Part shown: in pieces, positions 23,177 through 30,378 of the stretch | Position numbering within the stretch: the first letter of the stretch is position 1 | How the letters are laid out: each line of letters starts with the position of its first letter | NCBI GenBank assembly: GCA_963795665.1 | Contig: CAWCIP010000022.1 | Location: forward strand, 1 to 64,000 | From: DASUPK01 sp963795665 | Lineage (GTDB): Bacteria; Actinomycetota; Thermoleophilia; Solirubrobacterales; 70-9 | Length of the DNA: 64,000 bases | Direction: 5' to 3' | Notes under the pieces: generated by a model | Seen by the model: only the letters and a program-made list of their open reading frames with translations | Told to the model about the DNA's origin: nothing | Database searches by the model: none | Position numbers and translations under genes: made by a program

Positions 23177-23713
23177 TCAGTCCTCGACGCGCTCGAGGAC
23201 GATCCGCTCCGGCTCGATCGTGACCTTGAGCGCCTTGCGGCCCTGCCAGTGCTCGGTGTAGGTGGGGTCGTCCTTGATCGAGGGATCGAGCCAGATCCCG
23301 TAGCCCTCTTCCTCGCCCTGGTCGAAGGTCGCCTCGAGCGGCCGTCGGCGCCCGCGTCCGCGCCTTCCGCGCCGGCGGCGGCGACGCCTGCGTCCACCGC
23401 CGCCCTCACCGTCATCGCCATCCTCGGAGTCGCCGTCGCCGTCGCCGTCGCCCTCGCCCTCGTCCGTGGAGCCCTCTTCCTCCTCGGGCTCGGGCTCGCC
23501 GAGCTCGGCCTCGATCTCCGCCTCGATCTCGTCGCGGAGGTCGATGTCGCTGGCGGGCTCCTCGCCCTCGGCGCTCAGGCCGTGACGGCTGCGGAAGTCT
23601 CGGAGCTGCGACGCGGGCACGCCGAGCTGGTGGGCGATCCAGGCATCGGTGCGCCCCTGGCGCACCCAGGCACGGATCTGGTTCAGTTGCGGTCGCAGGG
23701 ACTTACGGGCCAC
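23177..23713 (-). CDS. HTH-like protein with acidic and Arg/Gly-rich low-complexity middle
   Basis: 178 residues from GTG 23713. Residues 1-42 look like a small helix-turn-helix (QIRAWVRQGRTDAWIAHQLG, then PASQLRDFRSRHGL). Next comes an acidic stretch with Asp-Gly repeats and then an Arg/Gly block of about 20 residues (RRRRRRRRGRRGRGRRR) of the RNA-binding or condensate type. The conserved-looking end is GYGIWLDPSIKDDPTYTEHW followed by QGRKALKVTIEPERIVLERV. No known family was recognised. It is divergent from csrA, sharing a 130-base intergenic region. A longer upstream start would run over csrA and is rejected. Confidence 0.7.
   Translation of the reverse strand: MARKSLRPQLNQIRAWVRQGRTDAWIAHQLGVPASQLRDFRSRHGLSAEGEEPASDIDLRDEIEAEIEAELGEPEPEEEEGSTDEGEGDGDGDGDSEDGDDGEGGGGRRRRRRRRGRRGRGRRRPLEATFDQGEEEGYGIWLDPSIKDDPTYTEHWQGRKALKVTIEPERIVLERVED
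23331..23490. repeat. Low-complexity coding DNA (Arg/Gly and Asp/Gly/Glu tracts)
   Basis: Runs of cgccgtcg- and gtcgccgtc-type repeats encode the basic and acidic tracts of the HTH-like protein. Confidence 0.55.
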
Positions 23714-23747
23714 GGCGGCGGACTCTAGATGATTCGTCGATTGTGCC

Positions 23748-23776
23748 TTGGCAGGCGGAGCGGAACCCTGTACGCT
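23748..23776 (+). promoter_or_regulatory. Sigma-70-type promoter for csrA
   Basis: TTGGCA (23748-23753), a 17-base spacer and TACGCT (23771-23776) precede csrA, leaving a leader of about 60 bases with a strong GTAGGAGG-type ribosome-binding site 6 bases before the ATG. Confidence 0.55.
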
Positions 23777-23843
23777 ACTTACTTCTTGGTATCCAACCAC
23801 ACGGCCGGGGCCTTGGGGGGGCAACGATCGGTAGGAGGCAACG

Positions 23844-24092
23844 ATGCTGGTGCTGACAAGGAAGCCGGGCCAGAGCATCATGATCGGCGACGGAGTCGAG
23901 GTGCAGGTTCTCTCCGTCGCGGGCGAAAAGGTGCGTCTGGGCATCACCGCGCCGCGCGATGTCTCGATCTTCAGGAACGAGGTCTACGACCGGATCGAGA
24001 GCGAGGCCGACGAGAGCACCGCTCGAGAGGACGAGGACCCGGGCACGAACGAGGCAGTCGCGAACGCGCTGCAGCGACTCAGCCGGCGCTAG
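23844..24092 (+). CDS. csrA: Carbon storage regulator CsrA (post-transcriptional regulator)
   Basis: An RNA-binding homodimer that blocks or stabilises target mRNAs by binding GGA motifs. 82 residues. The CsrA fold is unmistakable: MLVLTRKPGQSIMIGD, VEVQVLSVAGEKVRLGITAP, then VSIFRNEVYDRI. The RNA-contacting Arg is present early (LTRKPG), and an acidic C-terminal extension of about 25 residues follows. The ribosome-binding site itself contains GGAGG, the kind of site CsrA binds, so autoregulation is possible. No fliW or flagellar gene is nearby. Confidence 0.95.
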   Translation: MLVLTRKPGQSIMIGDGVEVQVLSVAGEKVRLGITAPRDVSIFRNEVYDRIESEADESTAREDEDPGTNEAVANALQRLSRR

Positions 24093-24141
24093 ACGGCTTC
24101 GCCATCAGATCGCGGCCACGGTCGACGGCTTCGCCATCAGA
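24092..24141. repeat. Short direct repeat after csrA
   Basis: The 18-base sequence gacggcttcgccatcaga occurs at 24092-24109 (overlapping the csrA stop) and again at 24124-24141. Confidence 0.6.
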
Positions 24142-24147
24142 ACGGGG

Positions 24148-24219
24148 CTACAAGCGGCCAGCCCGCATAAGTCGCTCCGGGCTGCGCCCTCCGCTCCAAT
24201 ATGGGCTGGCCTGGTAGCC
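24148..24219. terminator. Long imperfect inverted repeat between convergent genes
   Basis: ggctac...ggccagcccgcata on the left pairs with tatgggctggcc.ggtagcc on the right around a GC-rich loop of about 30 bases. It lies between csrA and the convergent small membrane gene. It is plausibly a bidirectional terminator; there is no clear T-run. Confidence 0.4.
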
Positions 24220-24221
24220 GC

Positions 24222-24470
24222 TTAGCCCATCAGCCAGGCCAGCGTCTCGAACATCGAGACGACCACGGTCACGACCGTGATCGTCAGACAGACGAGCAGG
24301 ACGCTGAACCGGACCTTGCCCCGGGACTCGTTGCGGGTGATGCGGCGGGCGCGCGAGCGGTTGACGGCGCGCTTGCGCAGCTGATCGCGCCGGCGTCGCT
24401 CGAGCGCCATCTCCTGCTCGAACGCCAGCTCGATCTGAGCCATGCTCTGTCGCATTCGCATCTGAGCCAT
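24222..24470 (-). CDS. Small basic coiled-coil/membrane protein
   Basis: 82 residues. The first 55 are highly charged and helical (IELAFEQEMALERRRRDQLR, then RSRARRITRNESRGK), followed by a single C-terminal helix (FSVLLVCLTITVVTVVVSMF). This tail-anchored layout suggests a cytoplasmic basic domain held at the membrane. No family is recognised. The ATG start is taken from composition; no strong ribosome-binding site is visible. Confidence 0.55.
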   Translation of the reverse strand: MAQMRMRQSMAQIELAFEQEMALERRRRDQLRKRAVNRSRARRITRNESRGKVRFSVLLVCLTITVVTVVVSMFETLAWLMG

Positions 24471-24569
24471 CGCAAGTGCCCCCCAGGGCGGCCGTGCAAG
24501 CTAGCAAAGGGTCTTGCATGAGCCAAGCCGCACAAGCCCGGCAAACTGCCCCATCGGGGTCGCCTTCGA

Positions 24570-25109
24570 CTATAGAGGGCACGCTCCCCATAAGCCGCGG
24601 CCACGCACGCCGGCGCGGTTCGCCAGGCGCGCGAAGAGATGGGCGAAGGAGTCGTTCGGGGGGATGGTGAGCGTCCGGGCCAGGCCGCGCCGCGCGAGCT
24701 CGGCGTTCACGAACAGAGGGCGACGGCCGGGGCGCGGGAGGTAGACGTAGGCGAGCAGCCGGCCGTAGACGTCGCGACGCTCGGCGTCGAACCGGAGCGT
24801 GACGGTCTTCCCGTAGACGAGGCGATCGTTCACCTCGTGCGCCCTCGGCCCGCCGCACTGGACCGGCGTGCCCGGCTTGACCGTCTCCGGGGTGTCGATG
24901 CCGATGTAGCGGACGGTCTCCTCGTCGCCGTTCGCGAGCCGCACGTCGATCGTGTCCCCGTCGACGACGTGGGTGACGCGGGCGCTCAGGGGTCCCGAGG
25001 GCTCCGCGGAGCCGCCGTCTTTTATCCCGCAGCGCGAGAGGGAGACGACGACGAGAACTGCGGCGATGAGGAGGGGGGCGCTCAGGGCGCCGCGGCGAGC
25101 AGGTCGCAT
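24570..25109 (-). CDS. Secreted thermonuclease (staphylococcal nuclease) family protein
   Basis: A 179-residue, probably exported, calcium-dependent nuclease. The N-terminal hydrophobic helix (APLLIAAVLVVVSLSRC) ends in a cysteine and could be a signal or lipoprotein peptide. The SNase domain follows: VTHVVDGDTIDV, TVRYIGIDTPET with the catalytic arginine and acidic residues, RRDVYGRLLAYVYL with the second catalytic arginine, then NAELARRGLA. The active-site pattern looks complete. It is convergent with nothing and lies downstream of the aldolase on the same strand. Confidence 0.88.
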   Translation of the reverse strand: MRPARRGALSAPLLIAAVLVVVSLSRCGIKDGGSAEPSGPLSARVTHVVDGDTIDVRLANGDEETVRYIGIDTPETVKPGTPVQCGGPRAHEVNDRLVYGKTVTLRFDAERRDVYGRLLAYVYLPRPGRRPLFVNAELARRGLARTLTIPPNDSFAHLFARLANRAGVRGRGLWGACPL

Positions 25110-25147
25110 TACCAGTTGAGCGGCGAGCCGAGCGATCTATCCGCCAT

Positions 25148-25186
25148 TTGGCGGGTTACTCACCATATGGGTGACAAACCCGCCAA
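25148..25186. promoter_or_regulatory. Perfect long inverted repeat between fba and the nuclease gene
   Basis: TTGGCGGGTT (25148-25157) and AACCCGCCAA (25177-25186) are perfect 10-base arms. The 19-base centre holds a nested CACC/GGTG palindrome. It may be the aldolase terminator, though without a T-run, or an operator for the nuclease gene. Confidence 0.5.
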
Positions 25187-25222
25187 TGGGTCGCCCTTCA
25201 TTTGCCGGTGTTCGACTTGCCG

Positions 25223-26143
25223 CTACGGAATGCGCCGCACGCTGCCGAGCAGCGTCTCCTTGATCTGGCCGATGATCTCGAGCGCCTCGCCCTTCTCGCG
25301 CTGCCAGACGTTGCGGCCGAAGATCACGCCCGAGCCGCCCGCCTCCATGATCGTGCGGGTGTGCGAGAGCACCGTCTCGTCGTCGGTCTTCGAGCCGCCG
25401 GAGAGCACGACCAGCGAGCGCCCGGCTGACTCGACGATCTGGCGCACGGCCTCCTCGGGGGAGACCTCCATCGCGTCGTAGGGGGCGGGCTGCTCGGAGT
25501 CCTTCTCGGGGTCGAACTTCGGGAAGTTGAGCTTGACCACGTCGGCGCCCATCTCCATCGCCATTCGAGCGGCGTAGTCGATCGCGTAGAACGAGTTGGG
25601 GCCGCCCTTCGCGTCGATCGCGGAGCCGCGCGGGTACGACCAGACGATCAGGGGCATGCCGTAGCGCTCACAGTTCTCCCGAACGCCCTTGAGCTGGAGC
25701 AGGTCCTCGTCCTGGCGCGGCGAGCCGACGTACATCGTGTAGCCGACCGCGTCGGCGCCGAGGCGCACGGCGTCCTCGACCGACGAGTTCAGGGTCGAGA
25801 GCGCGTTGTCGGACGACGGGACGTCGGTCTTGCCGTTGACCTTGAGGATCAGCGGCACCTGGCCGGCGTAGTCCGGGTAGTAGCGGCTGGCGAGGCCGAT
25901 CTGACAGGCGATCGCCGAGTAGCCCGCCTCGGCGGCGAGGCTGAACTGGTACTCGGGATCCTTGGAGGCGGGGTTCGGGAAGAAGTCGCGGGGTCCGTGC
26001 TCGATCCCCTGGTCGATGGGGAGCAGCATCAGGGTTCCGTTGCCGGGGCCGTAGTCGAAGAGCAGCCGGCGCAGTCGTGCGCGCTTGCCGGGGGAGAGCG
26101 TTGCGAGCAGAGACTTCTGCTCGGTGATCGACTTCACTTCCAT
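25223..26143 (-). CDS. Class I fructose-bisphosphate aldolase (archaeal/DhnA type)
   Basis: A Schiff-base aldolase of 306 residues that splits fructose-1,6-bisphosphate. Features are the substrate strand LMLLPIDQGIEHGPRDFF, IVWSYPRGSAID with the catalytic tyrosine, the Schiff-base lysine region ADVVKLNFPK, SGGSKTDDE and the phosphate-binding GGSGVIFGRNVWQRE near the end. This family (FbaB/DhnA) is distinct from the class II enzyme of most actinobacteria. The ATG is preceded by a strong AGGAGGT Shine-Dalgarno sequence 8 bases away, so it has a leadered mRNA. Confidence 0.93.
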   Translation of the reverse strand: MEVKSITEQKSLLATLSPGKRARLRRLLFDYGPGNGTLMLLPIDQGIEHGPRDFFPNPASKDPEYQFSLAAEAGYSAIACQIGLASRYYPDYAGQVPLILKVNGKTDVPSSDNALSTLNSSVEDAVRLGADAVGYTMYVGSPRQDEDLLQLKGVRENCERYGMPLIVWSYPRGSAIDAKGGPNSFYAIDYAARMAMEMGADVVKLNFPKFDPEKDSEQPAPYDAMEVSPEEAVRQIVESAGRSLVVLSGGSKTDDETVLSHTRTIMEAGGSGVIFGRNVWQREKGEALEIIGQIKETLLGSVRRIP

Positions 26144-26260
26144 CTATCGATTACCTCCTGGGTCGGGCCTCGACGGCCAGTATCGCGGATCTCCCCAGGG
26201 GGCTGCTTGCGCGGGTGGGCGGTCAGAGGGCCCGGGCAAACTTCATCCCCCGGGGCTGTC

Positions 26261-27391
26261 ATGGTCCGGGCCGTGTTGGAGCACAACTTCAGCGGGACGC
26301 CGTTCACCCTCGGGATCGAGGAGGAGCTGATGATCTGCGACGCCGAGAGCCTGGAGCTGTCGCAGTCGATCGAGGTGATCCTCGGCGACCTGCCCGACGA
26401 CCTCCCCGGGGAGGTCAAGCCGGAGCTGATGCAGTCTGTCCTCGAGGTGGCGACCCGGCCCTGCGGCGGCGTAGCCGAGGCGGGGGAGCAGCTGCGCGAG
26501 CTCCGCCGGACCGTCCGCCGGGTGGCGGAGAGGAACGGGCTCGCGATCGGAGCGGCCGGAACCCATCCCGCCGCCCTCTACGAGGACCAGCTGATCGTGG
26601 ACCGCCCCCGCTACAAGGAGCTGGCGGCGGAGCTCAGCTGGATCGCCGAGCAGGAGCTCATCTTCGGCACCCACGTGCACGTCGGCATCGACGACGCCGA
26701 GAAGGCGATCTACGTCGCCGACGGCATGCGGGGCTATCTGCCGCTCCTGCTCGGGATGTCGTCGAACTCCCCTCTCTGGCGGGGGAAGACGACGGGGATG
26801 ATGTCGTCGCGCACCCCGGTGTTCCGCGCCTTCCCGAGGGTGGGGATCCCGCCGTACTACGGGACCTGGGACATCTACTCCCACCGGGTCGAGCAGATGA
26901 TGCGGGGCGGGGCGATCCCGGACTACACCTACCTGTGGTGGGACGTCCGGCCCCACCCGAACCTCGGGACCGTCGAGCTGCGCGTCTTCGACCAGCAGAC
27001 CCACATCGAGCACACCATCGGCTTCGCTGCGCTCTCCCAGGCGCTGGCCCACCGCCTCGCCGCCGACTACGACGAGGGCGTGCCGAGCATCGAGCACCCG
27101 CATGAGCTGATCGACGACAACAAGGTGAGGGCGGCCGTGGTCGGGATCGAGGGCAGGCTGATCGACTTCGATCACGGCCTCGAAGTGCCCGGCGAGAAGA
27201 TGGTCCGCGGCGTGATCGACGACCTGAGTGAGCACGCGCGCGAGCTCGGGTGCCACCACGAGCTGGCCGCCCTCCGTGACCTGACGGAGAACGGGACCGG
27301 CGCCCGCCGCCAGCTCGATTGGCTCTCCGACCACGGCGACGTCGGCCGCCTGATGCGCGAGATCGTCTCCGCCAGCGATCCCGACGCCTGA
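26261..27391 (+). CDS. YbdK-family carboxylate-amine ligase (glutamate-cysteine ligase 2 type)
   Basis: An ATP-dependent ligase of the GCS2 family, 376 residues. Characteristic segments are TLGIEEELMICD near the start, AIGAAGTHPAALYED, the HVHVGIDD motif, MSSNSPLWRGKTTGMMSSR, and VELRVFDQQTHIEHTIGF. YbdK shows weak gamma-glutamylcysteine synthetase activity in E. coli; the natural substrate is unknown. The ATG at 26261 was chosen because the family motif begins about 15 residues later; an in-frame open stretch upstream overlaps the divergent aldolase and is non-coding. Confidence 0.9.
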   Translation: MVRAVLEHNFSGTPFTLGIEEELMICDAESLELSQSIEVILGDLPDDLPGEVKPELMQSVLEVATRPCGGVAEAGEQLRELRRTVRRVAERNGLAIGAAGTHPAALYEDQLIVDRPRYKELAAELSWIAEQELIFGTHVHVGIDDAEKAIYVADGMRGYLPLLLGMSSNSPLWRGKTTGMMSSRTPVFRAFPRVGIPPYYGTWDIYSHRVEQMMRGGAIPDYTYLWWDVRPHPNLGTVELRVFDQQTHIEHTIGFAALSQALAHRLAADYDEGVPSIEHPHELIDDNKVRAAVVGIEGRLIDFDHGLEVPGEKMVRGVIDDLSEHARELGCHHELAALRDLTENGTGARRQLDWLSDHGDVGRLMREIVSASDPDA

Positions 27392-27426
27392 ATCGAATCG
27401 GCCGTAAGCGAACCGGTTCCGGGACG

Positions 27427-27449
27427 TTCGCTACGATTTCAGTAGCGAA
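27427..27449. promoter_or_regulatory. Palindrome upstream of the HxlR regulator
   Basis: TTCGCTAC-gatttca-GTAGCGAA has perfect 8-base arms and a 7-base spacer, 41 bases before the start codon. It is likely an operator for the adjacent winged-helix protein. Confidence 0.6.
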
Positions 27450-27472
27450 TTACCGCATTCTTGCAGCGTGAA

Positions 27473-27487
27473 ATACGGATTCCGTAT
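27473..27487. promoter_or_regulatory. Palindrome abutting the HxlR start codon
   Basis: ATACGGA-t-TCCGTAT has perfect 7-base arms and ends two bases before the ATG at 27490. It leaves no room for a Shine-Dalgarno sequence and would place a bound repressor on the transcription start. Confidence 0.6.
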
Positions 27488-27489
27488 CA

Positions 27490-27789
27490 ATGTCCAACGC
27501 GAAGCCGATCGAACGCGCCCTCGACCTGCTCGGCAGGCGCTGGGCCCTCCGCCTGGTCTGGGAGCTGAGGCGCAGCACGCTGACCTTCTCGGAGCTCCGC
27601 GAGCGGACGGGGATAAGCCCGTCGGTTCTGTCGGCGCGGCTCGGCGAGCTGGTCGACGGCGGCGTGTTGGAACGGGACGGCGGCCGGCGCTATCGCCTCA
27701 GCGGCCGGGGGCGCGAGCTTGCCCGTCTGCTCTACGAGCTCAACAGATGGGCCGAGCAACAGGATCAATCGGGTCGCGCCCTCTCGTAA
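27490..27789 (+). CDS. HxlR/MarR-like winged helix-turn-helix transcriptional regulator
   Basis: A 99-residue single-domain regulator. The HxlR layout is clear: ERALDLLGRRWALRLVWELR, TFSELRERTGISPSVLSARL as the recognition helix region, LGELVDGGVLERDG and a wing (RRYRLSGRGREL). It lacks the N-terminal cysteine used by redox-sensing HxlR members. Two palindromes directly upstream suggest autoregulation. Which other genes it controls is not evident; it is followed 24 bases later by the zinc-ribbon membrane gene. Confidence 0.88.
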   Translation: MSNAKPIERALDLLGRRWALRLVWELRRSTLTFSELRERTGISPSVLSARLGELVDGGVLERDGGRRYRLSGRGRELARLLYELNRWAEQQDQSGRALS

Positions 27790-27800
27790 GGCCCTCGCAT

Positions 27801-27813
27801 TATCCTCGCTGAA
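27801..27813 (+). promoter_or_regulatory. Leaderless-type -10 element for the zinc-ribbon rhomboid-like gene
   Basis: TATCCT at 27801-27806 ends 7 bases before the GTG at 27814. Confidence 0.35.
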
Positions 27814-28596
27814 GTGAGCTCGCCTGAGCTAAGCGTCGTCTGCAAGAACTGCGGCGAGGAGGTCAGCCCGTACGTCACCGAGTGTCCGTACTGCGGCACG
27901 CGCCTCCGCAAGCGCGCACCGAAGCTCGAGCTCCGCGACGACGAGCTCACCCCGCGGCAGTCGCGCCGTACACGGAGGCGGCTCGCCCGGGCGCAGCGGA
28001 TGGACCGGGTCGCGGAGCGGCCCTACGCCGTGCTCGCCGCGATCGTCGTCCCGGCCCTGATCGTGTTGGTGCGCGTCGCGAGCCCGTCCCTCGACACCTT
28101 CGGCCTCGGCGGGATCCTCGGGCCGGTCGGGCCGGACTGGTGGCGCTACCTGGCCGCCCCCTTCGTCTATCCCGACATCGGCTACCTGTTCGTGGCCTCG
28201 GTCGGCATCGCCATGTTCGGCGTTCCCGTCGAGCAGCGCCTCGGCACTGTCCCGACCGCGATCCTGATCGTCGCCTGCGGCGCCCTCGGGATGCTCGCGG
28301 CCGACGCGATGGAGACGGCCTTCGCGCCGAGCAATGACGTCCTCTACGCGGCCGGCGGCAACGGGATCGCACTCGGCCTGCTCGCCTGCTGGGCGGTCAT
28401 CCGCGGCGCAGAGGTCCGCTCCCAGCCCGGTGAGCATGTCGAGGTGATCGGCGCGGCCGTTGCGGCCGCCGTCCTGATCCTGCTGCCCCTCGTGGACGAC
28501 TTCGCGAACGTATTCGCCGGGCTCGGCGGCGCACTTGTCGGCGCCGCCTGCGGGCTCGTCGCGTCCTACGCCCGCCGGGAGCGGCACCCCGGGTAG
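27814..28596 (+). CDS. Zinc-ribbon plus rhomboid-like membrane protein, probably catalytically dead
   Basis: 260 residues. Residues 10-31 form a CxxC...CxxC zinc ribbon (CKNCGEE, then CPYCGTRL), followed by a basic linker. About six membrane helices follow. PDWWRYLAAPFVYPDIGYLF and GIAMFGVPVEQRLG match the rhomboid L1/TM2 pattern (WWR...E.R.G). At the rhomboid GxSG site the sequence is GGNG, with Asn183 in place of the catalytic serine. The helix that normally carries the histidine (FANVFAGLGGALVG) has none. The rhomboid assignment is from pattern, so moderately sure; loss of protease activity follows if it is correct. Confidence 0.65.
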   Translation: MSSPELSVVCKNCGEEVSPYVTECPYCGTRLRKRAPKLELRDDELTPRQSRRTRRRLARAQRMDRVAERPYAVLAAIVVPALIVLVRVASPSLDTFGLGGILGPVGPDWWRYLAAPFVYPDIGYLFVASVGIAMFGVPVEQRLGTVPTAILIVACGALGMLAADAMETAFAPSNDVLYAAGGNGIALGLLACWAVIRGAEVRSQPGEHVEVIGAAVAAAVLILLPLVDDFANVFAGLGGALVGAACGLVASYARRERHPG

Positions 28597-28608
28597 CCTC
28601 CACCTGGC

Positions 28609-29265
28609 TTGGCCGCCGACAAGTTCATCTCGATCACCCCGGAGCTCCACCGCTACTCGGTGTCGCACAGCTCGTTCCGCGATGGAGTCGTCCCGGAGGT
28701 GGAGCAGGCCGGGGAGGACATGGGAGATCTCGCGGAGATGCAGATCGCCGGAGATCAGGCCGCGTTCATGACGATCGTCGTCGCGGCGATCGGCGCCCGC
28801 GACGCGCTCGAGATCGGCACCTTCCTCGGCTACGGCGCGATCGCGCTCGCCCGAGGGCTGCCGGACGACGGACGCCTCGTCTGCTGCGAGCTCGACGACG
28901 GATACGCGAGCCGGGCTCGCGAGCACCTGGAGAAGGCGGGTCTGGCCGGCAAGGTCGACTTCCGCATCGGCCCCGCGCTGGAGAGCCTCCGCTCGATGGA
29001 CGCCTCCGAGCAGTTCGACTTCGCCTTCATCGACGCGGACAAGACGGAGTACGTCGACTACTTCGAGGAGACGCTGTCCCGCATGCGGCCGAACGGCCTG
29101 ATCATGCTCGACAACACGCTGCGCAACGGCACGGTCCTCGACCCCGGTGACTCGGATGCCGCGCGGGTCACGGCCGAGCTCAACGATCGGCTGGCGGATG
29201 ACGACCGGGTGGACGTGGCGCTGCTCGGTGTCGCGGACGGCATCACCCTGGTCCGCAAGCGCTAG
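28609..29265 (+). CDS. SAM-dependent O-methyltransferase (family 3, caffeoyl-CoA/catechol type)
   Basis: 218 residues. Motif I is ALEIGTFLGYGAIALARGLP, followed by VCCELDDGYASRAREHLEKA, FDFAFIDADKTEYVDYFEET with the metal-binding aspartate, and LIMLDNTLRNGTV. These are all hallmarks of the class I Mg-dependent O-methyltransferases. The acceptor is unknown. The frame starts with TTG at 28609, 12 bases after the preceding gene; no better start exists upstream without overlap. It is probably co-transcribed with its neighbours up to 31065. Confidence 0.9.
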   Translation: MAADKFISITPELHRYSVSHSSFRDGVVPEVEQAGEDMGDLAEMQIAGDQAAFMTIVVAAIGARDALEIGTFLGYGAIALARGLPDDGRLVCCELDDGYASRAREHLEKAGLAGKVDFRIGPALESLRSMDASEQFDFAFIDADKTEYVDYFEETLSRMRPNGLIMLDNTLRNGTVLDPGDSDAARVTAELNDRLADDDRVDVALLGVADGITLVRKR

Positions 29266-29272
29266 GCCCGCG

Positions 29273-30037
29273 GTGGCGGTTCCTCTGGACGACGCCCGGT
29301 GGCTCGAGCTGATCCGGGCCTCGATGCCTCCCTTCTGGTCCCTGCTCGCGGAGAGCACGGGCGGGAGCGTGTGGCGGCGGGACGGCGTCATCGCGGCGGT
29401 CGTGCCGGGCTCGCCGAAGCGCTCCTTCTTCAACTCGGTCCTCTACTCCGATCCCGAGGCGGTGGTCGCCTCGATCGGCGATCTCGCGGACCTCTACTCG
29501 GAGGCGGGCGTCGATGCCTGGACGGTGTGGGTTCCCGAGGCCGACGCGGACGTGGCTGAGGCGCTCGAGGCAGCCGGCCACAAGCTCGATGCCACCCCCC
29601 GGGCGATGGCTATGCCCATCGGCGAGCTGGCGGCTCCCGAGCCCGACCCGGAGGTCGAGATCCGAGAGGAGCCGGACTACGACGTTGTCTCGAGAATCAA
29701 CGAGGTCGCCTACGGGTTTGCGCCCGGCGAGTTCCCGGTGATGCGAGGAGACCTCTCCGCCCTGCGGACCTATCTGGGCTCGATCGGCGGCGAGACGGTC
29801 GGGTGCGCCGGCGCGTTCGCGCACGGCGGCGACTGCGAGATCGTCTTCGTCGCGGTCCTGCCGGAGGGCCGCGGGCGCGGGATCTCAGGGCGGCTGATGG
29901 CCCGGGCGCTCGCCGACGCGGCCGAGCAGGGACTGGAGACGACCACCCTGCAGGCGACCAAGCTCGGCTATCCCGTCTACGTCAAGCTCGGCTACGCCGA
30001 CTACGGCGAGCTGCAGATGTGGGAGCGACGGAAGTAG
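29273..30037 (+). CDS. GNAT-family N-acetyltransferase
   Basis: 254 residues. The C-terminal 110 residues form the GNAT fold with the acetyl-CoA loop VAVLPEGRGRGISGRLMARA, followed by TLQATKLGYPVYVKLGYADY. The N-terminal half (DARWLELIRASMPPFWSLLA...) resembles the non-catalytic GNAT-like half of two-domain acetyltransferases. The substrate is unknown. GTG 29273 is chosen because it lies 7 bases after the methyltransferase stop; longer frames only overlap that gene. Confidence 0.82.
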   Translation: MAVPLDDARWLELIRASMPPFWSLLAESTGGSVWRRDGVIAAVVPGSPKRSFFNSVLYSDPEAVVASIGDLADLYSEAGVDAWTVWVPEADADVAEALEAAGHKLDATPRAMAMPIGELAAPEPDPEVEIREEPDYDVVSRINEVAYGFAPGEFPVMRGDLSALRTYLGSIGGETVGCAGAFAHGGDCEIVFVAVLPEGRGRGISGRLMARALADAAEQGLETTTLQATKLGYPVYVKLGYADYGELQMWERRK

Positions 30038-30046
30038 GGTGCGCCG

Positions 30047-30373
30047 GTGGCGCGAGGGCCATACAGCGACGAGCAGATCGACGCCGCGATAGACGCCATC
30101 TCCGATCCGGAGGTCTTCAAGGACGCCGAGCGACAGGTGGCTCGGGCGGCGCCGCGGCTGCAGAAGATCCTCGCGGAGGCACTCGGAGCCGGCGGGTGGT
30201 TCGGCGAGTCCCATGACGCCGAGGCCCTCAAGGCCGCGACCGTGCCGGACGAGGAGGCCCGGCTCACGGCGGTCCGCACGCTGCTGGCCGAGGAGGCCCG
30301 GATGGGGATGTTGGTGGGCGTCGCAGTAGGGTGGGCGCTCGCGGAGAGACTTGCCGAGCAACAGGAGGAGTAG
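30047..30373 (+). CDS. Hypothetical protein, 108 residues
   Basis: A small helical protein (PYSDEQIDAAIDAISDPEVF, then RLQKILAEALGAGGWFGESH) with a hydrophobic stretch near the end (MGMLVGVAVGWALAERLAEQ). The family is not recognised. The GTG lies 10 bases after the GNAT stop. The coding end AACAGGAGGAGTAG supplies the ribosome-binding site of the next gene, so it is clearly in an operon. Confidence 0.7.
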   Translation: MARGPYSDEQIDAAIDAISDPEVFKDAERQVARAAPRLQKILAEALGAGGWFGESHDAEALKAATVPDEEARLTAVRTLLAEEARMGMLVGVAVGWALAERLAEQQEE

Positions 30374-30378
30374 ATCGA

